Assembly (NCBI GenBank): GCA_028275205.1
Contig: JAPWVB010000001.1
Location: 1-38,557 of the forward strand
Reading direction: 5' to 3'
Source of the DNA: Candidatus Acetothermia bacterium
GTDB taxonomy: Bacteria; Bipolaricaulota; Bipolaricaulia; RBG-16-55-9; DRXL01
DNA: 38,557 nt
Under the pieces are notes generated by a model. It was given only the letters and a program-made list of their open reading frames with translations, made no database searches and was not told the origin of the DNA. Shown one piece after another: positions 8,086 through 15,711 of the stretch (the stretch's first letter is position 1; each line of letters begins with the position of its first letter). The position numbers and the translations under genes are program-made.

Positions 8086-8222
8086 CTAACCCCCTGGCCC
8101 CCTTCCCGAAGCGGGAAGGGGGGACCAGGCTTCGCCTGGACAAGCTTCGCTTGACGTTCATCGTGCCGCCAAAGGCGGCACGGCGAACGGTCCAGGCGAA
8201 GCCTGGGGGGAGGGGTTGTTAG
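8086..8222. repeat. multi-hairpin palindromic repeat element (REP/MITE-like)
   Basis: A non-coding element of about 137 bp built from nested inverted repeats. It has outer ends starting CTAACCCCCTGG and ending GGGGTTGTTAG, an 11-bp hairpin with 3-nt loop at 8098-8122, and a perfect 17-bp inverted repeat pairing 8125-8141 with 8190-8206 (each arm is itself a small hairpin with loop TTC or GAA). Between the arms lie a 5-bp hairpin at 8141-8153 and a 9-bp hairpin with loop AAA at 8162-8182. No T-tract follows, so it is not a standard terminator. It fills most of the 389-bp gap between the regulator and the next gene. From 8223 to 8294 I see only the ribosome site. Confidence 0.7.
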
Positions 8223-8294
8223 AACCGCCTGCTTTTGGGCCATAGAGAAGAATGAGCAGACACAAACTCATTAGATCCTAAGGAGGGATCACAG

Positions 8295-9395
8295 ATGCTC
8301 AAGCACAGCAGTCGTGTCGGAGCGGTCGTGCGGTCGTTCGGTCTGGGCGTGTTGGCGTTGGCGGTCTTGGTCGGGTTGACGGTCTCGGCGCAGCAGCAGC
8401 CGGCTCAGCCGGTGACGCAGATAAAGATCGTGCCGGAGAAGCCGACTATCAACGACGATATAACAGTCGAGTTGTCGGGGACCTTCCCCGATGCGTGTGC
8501 TCCGGATTCCGCCGAGGCCCAAGTCGAAGAGAACCAAGTGACGATTCGGGCAACCAATGCGAGCGAGTTTTGCGACGAAGGGACGGAGACCAAGTGGAGC
8601 TTGAGCGTGCCGGTGGGCAAGAAGCTGGCCGCCGGGCCCTATCGTGTGCTGGTGCTGTTTGGTATGAGCAAGGAGGCGCCGGAGCTCTTGCTGGGCATGG
8701 CGCGCTTTGACGTCGTAGAGAAGAGGACGAGCATGAGCGCCGATCAAGCGGGCCAAGCGAGCTTGGTTCCGTTCACGATCCTGCCAGTCGTCCAGACGCT
8801 CGACGGGGGCACCAGCGTCCCCTTAGGGGCTCTCGAAGCCATCAACCTGAACTCCTCTAAGTCCAACCTTCAACGAGAGCGACTCCCACTGCCTGCGACG
8901 GTGGCCGTCCCTAAAGGCGATGTGGTAAGCATGGGTGTAAGAAACTACAATGACTCAAAGAGCAACTGCTGTTATAGCGTTCGCGTGGCCGCTCCTGCCG
9001 GCACTCTAACAGTGCCCATCACCGAGTCGGACCAAACTTTTGTGATCGAGCTCGAGCAGACGGCCCTGCCCGACTTGGCGGTCCGCATCAGAGCAAACGT
9101 GCGGCGCTACACCGAGATGGAGCAGGTCTTCTGTGACATAACGGTCATCAAGACGGTCAGCAATCTCGGCCCAGGCCCCGGCGGCGTTGTAGCCATGAAA
9201 GGGTATAACCACAATGATTCCAAATCAAACCTTATGAGGTACGGCATGGGCAGCGGCGAGAGCGCGACCCACGTGAATATGTTAATACGCGTGCGCCCCG
9301 GCTCGTATCTGATAGAGGCCGAAGTCGAGAGCCGCAGCGTGAAAGAGAGCAACACGGCGAACAACAAAGCGAGAGAAGTCGCGATCTGTCGGTGA
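8295..9395 (+). CDS. secreted protein with CARDB-like domain and NDSKSN motifs
   Basis: A 366-aa protein with a long signal peptide (hydrophobic core about residues 16-33, cleavage near VSAQQ), so exported. After it comes an Ig-like beta region (residues 40-125). The C-terminal third (ALPDLAVRIRANVRRY ... ESNTANNKAREV) resembles a CARDB adhesion-type domain. A short motif is repeated three times with different codons: LNSSKSN, YNDSKSN and HNDSKSN (near residues 191, 218 and 306). I do not recognise a named family for the whole protein and see no catalytic motif, anchor or membrane segment beyond the signal peptide. TAAGGAGGGA at 8279-8288 gives a very strong ribosome site. It is followed by a second secreted protein in the same direction, and both may answer to the regulator at 4723-7905. 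Confidence 0.75.
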   Translation: MLKHSSRVGAVVRSFGLGVLALAVLVGLTVSAQQQPAQPVTQIKIVPEKPTINDDITVELSGTFPDACAPDSAEAQVEENQVTIRATNASEFCDEGTETKWSLSVPVGKKLAAGPYRVLVLFGMSKEAPELLLGMARFDVVEKRTSMSADQAGQASLVPFTILPVVQTLDGGTSVPLGALEAINLNSSKSNLQRERLPLPATVAVPKGDVVSMGVRNYNDSKSNCCYSVRVAAPAGTLTVPITESDQTFVIELEQTALPDLAVRIRANVRRYTEMEQVFCDITVIKTVSNLGPGPGGVVAMKGYNHNDSKSNLMRYGMGSGESATHVNMLIRVRPGSYLIEAEVESRSVKESNTANNKAREVAICR

Positions 9396-9479
9396 CGTAG
9401 GGGCGGGGTATGGGCAGGGAAGGGCGCGGTAGGGGCGGGGGTCACCCCCGCCCCTCTACCTCACCCTGCCCCCTACGTC
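9394..9479. repeat. nested palindromic repeat with GTAGGGGCG core
   Basis: The outer arms GACGTAGGGG (9394-9403) and CCCCTACGTC (9470-9479) are a perfect 10-bp inverted repeat. Inside is a second palindrome with 11-bp arms at 9432-9442 and 9444-9454. The element begins within the stop codon of the preceding gene (TGA at 9393-9395). There is no T-tract. The core resembles the terminator at 4621-4650. From 9480 to 9568 I see no further feature. Confidence 0.7.
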
Positions 9480-9584
9480 CGATACGAGAACGCAAGAAGA
9501 TGCTCGCTTGCCAAGAACAGCGAGCAGCAGAGATCGCCAAGCGGACGGAACGACATTCTCATCACCACAAGGAGGGTGATTCAG

Positions 9585-12500
9585 ATGATGTTCATCACGA
9601 AGCTTGCCGGCCTGCTGCGGTCGGCGCGGAGTTGGGGAGTGCTGGGGTTGCTCCTGGCGCTCGCGGTTCCTTTGGGAGCGATCTCTCCCGCTCAGGTAGA
9701 CCAGGTGCGCCTGCTAACCAGCAGCGGACCAGTGCTTGAGACGCCCTCCGGGGTCACTCTCAGGTTGACTGGTACCCAAGTAGTTCGCGATGAAGCTTCG
9801 GGGCTCTTCGCTCCCCAGATTTTCGCGGAGCTGACGAACGGCAGCGCAGAAGCGCTCTATGTGCTAGGGGGCCTCGCTCCTGAGCGGCCTTATCTCAGGG
9901 CAGAGATAGAGACAGGAGGGGGAGCGGTAGAGCGCAAGATCTGTAGACATCACTTCTTGTGGTGGCGGTGGGATTGTTTTACCTTTTGCTATCTGCCGAT
10001 GGAGGAACATCACCTGGAGCACATCGACGAGTGCGACCCCGGCCTCCGCATCGCCGCGGGTGTGCCTGACGGCGACCCGCATGATCATGCGCCGGCGCCC
10101 GCGGACGTTATGATGGCAGTGGTCGCCAGCAAGGACATTCAGCGCATTGCCACGGCCCTGGATCTGGACCCCGAAGTGATCAGACTGAGGACCCCTCCAT
10201 TGGGGCCGGGCGATAGCGTGCCTGTTCTATTGCGGGCTCGTATTCTGGTTGTTGACGCTAGTCTAGTCCAGAAACCAATAACTATCGGCGTGACCCTGGC
10301 TGACGATCAAGGGTCCAGCGACGTACAGGTATTCGAGTGCAGCGTGCTTGGAGAATGCATCACCCTCGTGCCCATGCTCCCCGCTTGCGTCCCGCCGCCG
10401 TCGGGCTTGGAAGAGTGGTGGCCGCTGGATGAAACCTCAGGCAACGTCGTCAACAACCTTATCTCACATCCGATTCCCGGGCATGGCCCTGATCTCCACA
10501 ACGGTACTCCCCAACCGGGACCGATTGGGGGTACTGGCCCGGCGCCTGCTCCCGGAATGGTGGCTGGCGCGCTCCAGTTCGATGGTGTGGACGACTTCGT
10601 AGAAATCCAGGACGGTTCAGGGACCCTTAGCCATGGCAACCCCACGAGCGATTTCACGATCGACGCGTGGGTCAAGGTCGATCCCAACGACAAATCAGGC
10701 GTTCGGCCAATTGTAGACAAGCGATTCGACTTTCCGGATTCCCAAAATCCGAATGTCCCGACTCGCGGGTATGCCTTCTATCTCTTCAACGGCCAACTGG
10801 GATTCCAACTGGCCGATGACATGGCAGGACTGAGCCAGATATGCGACGCTGGGCCGCCTTTTACTGCCAATTGTACGAACTACGTTTCTCCCGCAGATGT
10901 TGCTGATGGCAACTGGCATCACGTTGCCGTAACGGTTCAAAGGACAGGAACGCCTAAAGTCAAGCTCTACGTGGATGGTGTTGTAGTCCTTACCAGAGAC
11001 GCTCGCACGGGCAACGCGAACAACAGCATCCCCCTCTTGGTTGGGACTGGCTATCCGATCGTCATCTCTAAGCCCTTCTTCAAGGGAGCGATCGATGAGG
11101 TCGAAATCTTCAACCGCGCGCTCTCTGAAGACGAGATTAAGTCCATCTTCAACGCTGGCTCGGCGGGCAAGTGCAAACCGCAACTGCCCAGTGAGCCCAC
11201 CGCCGACCTCGGTGATGCTCCCGACAGCACCAATCACGCTGGGGCGACGATGACGACGTATACACCCCCGGTCACGGCCAAATTCCCGACGGTCTTTGAC
11301 TCTATGACGGGTCTGCCGCAGGGGCCCAAGCACCTACAGCCCAAGGGGCTCGCTTGGCTCGGCTCGGACGTCAGCTTCGAGAACGAGGCCGACCAAGGGC
11401 CAGACCAAGACCCTACCAATAATTTAGACTTCAGCGTGACTCCGCCTGTGCCTGACAAAGACCTCAAAGACGACGGCGTGGTGCTGCCCATCGCTATCCC
11501 CTTTGTCTGCGGCCAAACGCAGGTCAAATACACCGTGACGAGCACCCAAGCTGCCAAACTCTATGTGAACATCTGGATCGACTTCAATCGCGATGGCGAC
11601 TGGAATGACCCCATCCAGAAGTGTCCGTTAGGGCCAGCAGTTACGGGGTCGTTCACAGAATGGGCGGTCCAAAATGAACTGATTACCGTGCCAGTGGGAT
11701 CTTCCGGCTTTACGACGCCGGTCTTCGGTGCGGCCAATCCCACAAAGGGATCGGAGATGTGGATGCGGATCACGCTGACAGATCAGCCCATCGCGCCCGC
11801 GAACGGGGCCGACGCCAGCGGTCCTGCGAGTGGCTACAAGTACGGCGAGACCGAAGACTATCTCTTGAGGCTCCAGTACACGGAGCTCTGCGGGATCAAG
11901 TGGAATGATCTCAACGGCAACGGCAAGCAAGATCCCGGAGAGCCTGGCTTAGCCAATTGGGTGATCGAAGTCAAAGATGCCAATGGCAACATCATTGGGT
12001 TCGCAGTGACCGACGCGAACGGAAGGTACTGTATCGTTGTGCCCGTGCCGGGGACGTACACGGTCTCGGAGCAGCAGCAACCGCGATGGACACAAACGGC
12101 TCCGGCATCGGGGAGCTACGCCGTGACGATTCCTCCGGCGCACACTGACCTCAACTTCGGCAACAAGAGGAAAGAAGAAAAAGCCGAGCTCTGCATCTTC
12201 AAGTTCAGCGACCTTAACGGCGACGGCAAGCAGGATCCAAACGAGCCGCTGCTTGCAGGCTGGCAGTTCGCAGTGAGTCCGGCGCCACTGCCTCCGACCA
12301 CCAGCCCGGTGACCACGGGTCCGCAGGGCAGCATCTGCTTTGGCGTGGCGGCTCCAGGGACGTACACCATCACCGAGCAAGTGCAATCGGGCTGGACGCC
12401 GACGACGCCTAATCCACAAACGGTGAACGTTTCTCCGGGCCAGCTTGTCAACGTCTTCTTCGGCAATAAGAAGAAAGACGAAAAATTTGAGATCTGTGGG

Positions 12501-13574
12501 GTCAAGTGGAACGACCTCGATGGCGACGGCGTGAAAGACCCCAATGAGCCGGGGTTGCCCGGTTGGACGATTAACATGGTGTTCGGAACACCGCCGAATC
12601 TAATCGATGTGCAGGCGACTACAGACGCCAACGGGCGATACTGTTTCACTGGCCTGGCCCCTGGAACGTACATGGTCTCCGAAAGTTTGCAGCCTGGCTG
12701 GGTCCAGACCTTCCCCCCATCACCAGGAACGTATACCGTGACCGTGCCCCCATCGAGGACAGATATCAACTTCGGTAACAAGATGGGCGTGTGCGACCGA
12801 GAGATCAAGAAGACCGTCACGCCTAACCCCGTGGCGAGCGGTGGCACGGTGACCGTCACCCTGACGGTGACAAACGTGGGAACAGCCCCATGTCCTGTTG
12901 TACCTGGCATAAACGTGGCAGACCCGCAGCCTAGCGGGTTAACCTTCCAGCCGCCTGTATCGGCAAACAAGCCTGGGTGGTCATGCGGATTCAGTGGCCC
13001 AGGCGTCATCGCCTTCTGTACATCCACCAGTCCGCTGCTCCCAGGTGCAGCCAATGCCGTGACGATCACCTTCACTGCGAAGGTGACCGCACCGCCAGGC
13101 AGCCAGATCCAAAACTGCGCTGAGGTGACTAACGTAGGCGACGCTGTTCAGACGAATAACAAGTCCTGTGTGACCATCAACGTCATTGGGCTGCCAGCTC
13201 CCCCCGACCTCGCCCTGGTGAAGCTGCTCGACGGCCAACTGCGCGTCGAACAAGAGGCGACCTATGTGCTGCGGGTCGCTAACGGAGGGAGAGGGCCGAC
13301 GAGCGGCCCCATCGTGGTGAGCGATCCCTTGCCCGCTGGGTTGCGCTTCGTCTCGGCCAGCGGCCCCGGCTGGAGCTGTGCAGCGCAGGGCCAGAACGTG
13401 ACGTGCAGAAACGCCGGGCCGATACAACCAGGACAAACGAGCACGATCCTGCTGCGCGTGCGGGTCGCGGCTCCCGCGGGCACGCAGATCACCAACTGCG
13501 CCACCGTCGAGACCGCGGGCGACGCCAACCCCGCCAACAATCGCAGCTGCCACACCGGCACGGTGCAACGCTAG
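9585..13574 (+). CDS. large secreted multidomain surface protein (LamG, GEVED, 3 x SdrB-like, 2 x DUF11)
   Basis: A 1329-aa exported protein with a signal peptide (core GVLGLLLALAVPLGA). Rough layout: residues 30-265 N-terminal beta region with a His/Trp/Cys-rich patch near 118-150; 270-526 LamG/concanavalin-like fold (LEEWWPLDETSGN, ALQFDGVDDFVEI, WHHVAVTVQRTG, GAIDEVEIFNRALSEDEI); 538-762 GEVED domain (DLGDAPDS ... WIDFNRDGDWND ... YGETEDYLL); three SdrB-like carboxypeptidase-fold repeats of exactly 101 residues starting at 767, 868 and 969, each with a calcium-loop-like KWNDLNGNGKQDPGEP segment and an NFGNK end; then two DUF11 repeats (about 1071-1202 and 1205-1329) with paired cysteines. 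There is no LPXTG, PEP-CTERM or C-terminal helix. I chose ATG 9585 because the in-frame GTG at 9576 overlaps the ribosome site AAGGAGGG (9569-9576). Likely an adhesin or surface-layer component. Confidence 0.88.
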   Translation: MMFITKLAGLLRSARSWGVLGLLLALAVPLGAISPAQVDQVRLLTSSGPVLETPSGVTLRLTGTQVVRDEASGLFAPQIFAELTNGSAEALYVLGGLAPERPYLRAEIETGGGAVERKICRHHFLWWRWDCFTFCYLPMEEHHLEHIDECDPGLRIAAGVPDGDPHDHAPAPADVMMAVVASKDIQRIATALDLDPEVIRLRTPPLGPGDSVPVLLRARILVVDASLVQKPITIGVTLADDQGSSDVQVFECSVLGECITLVPMLPACVPPPSGLEEWWPLDETSGNVVNNLISHPIPGHGPDLHNGTPQPGPIGGTGPAPAPGMVAGALQFDGVDDFVEIQDGSGTLSHGNPTSDFTIDAWVKVDPNDKSGVRPIVDKRFDFPDSQNPNVPTRGYAFYLFNGQLGFQLADDMAGLSQICDAGPPFTANCTNYVSPADVADGNWHHVAVTVQRTGTPKVKLYVDGVVVLTRDARTGNANNSIPLLVGTGYPIVISKPFFKGAIDEVEIFNRALSEDEIKSIFNAGSAGKCKPQLPSEPTADLGDAPDSTNHAGATMTTYTPPVTAKFPTVFDSMTGLPQGPKHLQPKGLAWLGSDVSFENEADQGPDQDPTNNLDFSVTPPVPDKDLKDDGVVLPIAIPFVCGQTQVKYTVTSTQAAKLYVNIWIDFNRDGDWNDPIQKCPLGPAVTGSFTEWAVQNELITVPVGSSGFTTPVFGAANPTKGSEMWMRITLTDQPIAPANGADASGPASGYKYGETEDYLLRLQYTELCGIKWNDLNGNGKQDPGEPGLANWVIEVKDANGNIIGFAVTDANGRYCIVVPVPGTYTVSEQQQPRWTQTAPASGSYAVTIPPAHTDLNFGNKRKEEKAELCIFKFSDLNGDGKQDPNEPLLAGWQFAVSPAPLPPTTSPVTTGPQGSICFGVAAPGTYTITEQVQSGWTPTTPNPQTVNVSPGQLVNVFFGNKKKDEKFEICGVKWNDLDGDGVKDPNEPGLPGWTINMVFGTPPNLIDVQATTDANGRYCFTGLAPGTYMVSESLQPGWVQTFPPSPGTYTVTVPPSRTDINFGNKMGVCDREIKKTVTPNPVASGGTVTVTLTVTNVGTAPCPVVPGINVADPQPSGLTFQPPVSANKPGWSCGFSGPGVIAFCTSTSPLLPGAANAVTITFTAKVTAPPGSQIQNCAEVTNVGDAVQTNNKSCVTINVIGLPAPPDLALVKLLDGQLRVEQEATYVLRVANGGRGPTSGPIVVSDPLPAGLRFVSASGPGWSCAAQGQNVTCRNAGPIQPGQTSTILLRVRVAAPAGTQITNCATVETAGDANPANNRSCHTGTVQR

Positions 13575-13588
13575 GAGAGACACTCCCT

Positions 13589-13638
13589 CCCCCTTACACC
13601 CCTCTCCCCTCTGAGGGAGAGGGGTCGGGGGTGAGGGG
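13589..13638. repeat. GC-rich palindromic intergenic repeat
   Basis: A perfect 10-bp stem (CCCCTCTCCC at 13599-13608 with GGGAGAGGGG at 13615-13624, loop CTCTGA) sits inside looser C-rich/G-rich outer arms reaching 13589 and 13638. It lies just after the large surface-protein gene. There is no T-tract. Similar CCCCTCTCCC-type palindromes are common intergenic repeats in many genomes. Confidence 0.6.
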
Positions 13639-13669
13639 CCTCTCCAACGACATCACGGACGGATCGGCG

Positions 13670-13697
13670 GGGGCCGGGCGCACGCGCGCGCGGCCCC
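13670..13697. other. strong GC hairpin upstream of the phosphatase promoter
   Basis: Left arm 13670-13681 pairs with 13686-13697 (12 bp, one mismatch) around the loop ACGC. No T-run follows. It may slow or block read-through from the surface-protein gene into the phosphatase gene. The rest of the 183-bp gap holds the palindrome before it and the -10 box after it. Confidence 0.45.
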
Positions 13698-13742
13698 TGC
13701 GTGTTCTGTAAGAATCGCTAGCACCCTAGCCCCTTGCTCTGC

Positions 13743-13748
13743 TATAAT
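13743..13748 (+). promoter_or_regulatory. -10 box of the histidine phosphatase gene, leaderless type
   Basis: A perfect TATAAT lies 9 nt before the ATG at 13758, the same spacing as at pyrE. A start about 7 nt downstream leaves 2-3 nt of leader and no room for a ribosome site. The -35 region is weak (TAGCAC at 13719-13724 with an 18-bp spacer). Confidence 0.6.
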
Positions 13749-13757
13749 AGCCCCTCT

Positions 13758-14402
13758 ATGAAGGGCTTTTATAAGACTCGGGTTTATATAGTCCGTCACG
13801 GCGAGACCGACTGGAACGCAGAGCTGCGCGTCATGGGACAAGTAGACATCCCGCTCAACGAACGCGGGCGCGCTCAAGCCCACCGCACCGCCGAGCTGCT
13901 CGCCCACGAGCACTTCGATGCGATCTATTCGAGCGACCTCGTGCGCGCCATAGAGACAGCTCAGATCATCGCCGCACCCCATAAGCTCGATGTGCTCACG
14001 CTCCCGGAGCTCCGCGAGGCTTACTATGGGCTGTGGGAGGGGCTCACCCGCGATGAAGTGCTCAAAAAATTTCCCGAAGAGTACGCGATGCGCTCGCTTG
14101 ACCCTGCGAACTTCCGCCCCTCCGGCGGGGAGAGCCGAAAGGAGCTTTATACCCGCGCCGCACGGATCTTCTCTGAGCTTGTCGCGCGCCACCCCGACCA
14201 ACAGATTCTCATCGTGAGCCACGGCGGGACGATCCGAGCGATCTTGCGCTACGCCCTGGGCCTGGGGCCCAGCGATGGCCACTTCGCCGTAGATAACTGC
14301 GGGGTCAGCATTATTGACAAAGAAGACGACGGCAGCTACGAGATCTTCACGGTCAACTCCGTCTTTCATTTGAGAGAGCTGCGCACGGAGGATTTCTTTT
14401 GA
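13758..14402 (+). CDS. histidine phosphatase superfamily (phosphoglycerate mutase-like) protein
   Basis: A 214-aa cytoplasmic enzyme of the histidine phosphatase superfamily. The catalytic RHGETDWN lies near the N-terminus (phosphohistidine on the RHG histidine), the second conserved region is YSSDLVRAIETAQII, the proton-donor region is LPELREAYYGLWEGLTRDEV, and the second catalytic histidine is in IVSHGGTIRAIL. Members include cofactor-dependent phosphoglycerate mutase, GpmB-like, CobC and broad phosphatases, and the sequence alone does not separate them. I chose ATG 13758. The frame extends to a TTG at 13734, but the gene's own TATAAT lies between. Its last 37 nt overlap the convergent pyrC gene. 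Confidence 0.88.
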   Translation: MKGFYKTRVYIVRHGETDWNAELRVMGQVDIPLNERGRAQAHRTAELLAHEHFDAIYSSDLVRAIETAQIIAAPHKLDVLTLPELREAYYGLWEGLTRDEVLKKFPEEYAMRSLDPANFRPSGGESRKELYTRAARIFSELVARHPDQQILIVSHGGTIRAILRYALGLGPSDGHFAVDNCGVSIIDKEDDGSYEIFTVNSVFHLRELRTEDFF

Positions 14403-15589
14403 AGCCTTCCCCGCACCACCACCATCACCGGCCAGCCGCGCAGCGTCAGCCCCTCGTAGGGCGACCAGCCGCACTTACTCTGCACGGCTTCACGAGCGAT
14501 CGTCTTCTTGATATCGGGATCAACGACGACAAGATCGGCGTCCAGCCCAACGGCAATCTCGCCCTTGGGCAGCCCAAAACGCTTCGCAGGATTCAGACAA
14601 CAGACTTCGACCAGCCGCGCGAGCGAAATTTTATCAGCGTTGACAGCGTCAAAGAGCAACGGCAGCAAAAACTCTACTCCCGGCACCCCCGCGGGTGCTC
14701 TCTCATAACCGACGCTTTTCTCTTCAATCGTGTGCGGCGCATGGTCGGTCGCGATGATATCTATCAAGCCCTTCCCAAGCGCCCACCAGAGAAACTCTCG
14801 ATCTTCTTCGGTGGCCAACGGCGGGTTCATCTTCAGCCACGCCCCGCGCTCCTCTCTATCTTTTGCCGTGAAGTACAGATAGTGCGGGCACGTCTCGAAC
14901 GAGACGTCTATCTTTGATTTTTTCGCTTCTAAAATAGCTTCGACGGCGCGTTGCGTCGTCACGTGCGCAAGATGCAGCTTCGTCTCATAAGCCGCTGCTA
15001 AATCGAGAACATAGAGAATATCGTCGGCTTCGTGGCGCGTGACGTCTGTGGGATCGCCGCCGCGCTGCGCGTGCACCGTGAGAATCTTTTCGGTCTGGGC
15101 GATGATCTTGAAGATCTCTCGGTGCAGCTTCTTATCGCTGATCACTAACTGTCCCGTCGTTTCTCCAAGATAGAGCTTGAACGCATCCACGTGCGGGGCA
15201 AGCTCCTCTAAATTCTGAAGATTTTCTCTGGTGATCGCGCCGTAGACGTAAGCGTTGAGCGAAGAAGCTTGCGCACGGCGCCGGTAGTCGCGCACGCGTT
15301 CGACAGAGTCTAACGGAGGCTGGGTGTTGGGCATGGCAAAGACCGTCGTCACCCCTCCAGAGAGGGCGGCGCGCCCCAGCGACGCCCAGTCCTCTTTGTG
15401 AGATTGTTCGAGATCACGCACATGCACGTGCACGTCAATCACGCCGGGCAGAACGATCTTGCCAGAACAATCTATGCGCTCTTCCCCCTCAAGATTGCGC
15501 CCGATGGCGCGGATCTTCTCATCAAACGCGACATCAAGTCTCTGAAGTGCGCCGTCTATGAAAATCTCAGCGCCAGTGATGACAGCCAT
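14366..15589 (-). CDS. pyrC: dihydroorotase
   Basis: Dihydroorotase closes carbamoyl-aspartate to dihydroorotate, the third step of pyrimidine synthesis. At 407 aa it has the length of the long class I (amidohydrolase) type. The metal-binding motif is DVHVHVRD with His54 and His56. Further zinc or substrate motifs are FAMPNTQPP, the AFKLYLGE region, HAQRGGDP, LHLAHVTT, and IATDHAPHT with the catalytic Asp. LKMNPPLATEEDR and the C-terminal GLDADLVVVD and SKCGWSPYEG also fit. The start ATG at 15589 is the natural one (MAVITGAEIFIDG). It lies downstream of pyrD on the same strand, separated by a palindromic repeat, and its 3' end overlaps the opposing phosphatase gene by 37 nt. Confidence 0.95.
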   Translation of the reverse strand: MAVITGAEIFIDGALQRLDVAFDEKIRAIGRNLEGEERIDCSGKIVLPGVIDVHVHVRDLEQSHKEDWASLGRAALSGGVTTVFAMPNTQPPLDSVERVRDYRRRAQASSLNAYVYGAITRENLQNLEELAPHVDAFKLYLGETTGQLVISDKKLHREIFKIIAQTEKILTVHAQRGGDPTDVTRHEADDILYVLDLAAAYETKLHLAHVTTQRAVEAILEAKKSKIDVSFETCPHYLYFTAKDREERGAWLKMNPPLATEEDREFLWWALGKGLIDIIATDHAPHTIEEKSVGYERAPAGVPGVEFLLPLLFDAVNADKISLARLVEVCCLNPAKRFGLPKGEIAVGLDADLVVVDPDIKKTIAREAVQSKCGWSPYEGLTLRGWPVMVVVRGRLQKKSSVRSSLK

Positions 15590-15608
15590 ACTCTCTCTCG
15601 CTGTTCAC

Positions 15609-15711
15609 TTTGAATCACGGAAGGCACGGAACACTCCATGGAGAACACGGAAACTGAAGAAGAGCCGTTTTCCGTGCTTTCCGTTCTTCTCCGTGCTTTC
15701 CGTGATTCAAA
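15609..15711. repeat. palindromic repeat (MITE-like) between pyrD and pyrC
   Basis: Terminal inverted repeats of 22 bp with one mismatch (15609-15630 and 15690-15711), outer end TTTGAATCACGG. The interior is made of CACGGAA / TTCCGTG units that can pair again (CACGGAAA near 15646 with TTTCCGTG near 15671). The right end reaches into pyrD and supplies its last codon and TGA stop (15707-15709), so insertion may have reset the pyrD C-terminus. No coding capacity. Confidence 0.75.

Noticed and set aside
9480..9568. Second copy of the SARP-like tandem repeats before the large surface-protein gene
   Set aside because: No 11-bp repeats and no -10 box seen; this gene probably depends on read-through from the gene before it.
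9576..9584. GTG start at 9576 for the large surface protein
   Set aside because: It overlaps the Shine-Dalgarno sequence that serves the ATG at 9585.
11883..12791. CRISPR-like or satellite repeat
   Set aside because: The 303-bp period is in frame and encodes diverged protein domains, not short identical repeats.
12116..13075. Long minus-strand frame antisense to the surface protein
   Set aside because: Composition mirrors the coding strand repeats and no family motif is visible.
13200..13574. Cell-wall or exosortase sorting signal at the end of the surface protein
   Set aside because: The protein ends within a DUF11 repeat; there is no LPXTG, PEP motif or terminal hydrophobic helix.
13599..13624. 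Intrinsic terminator after the surface-protein gene
   Set aside because: Strong stem but no T-tract, so kept as a palindromic repeat only.
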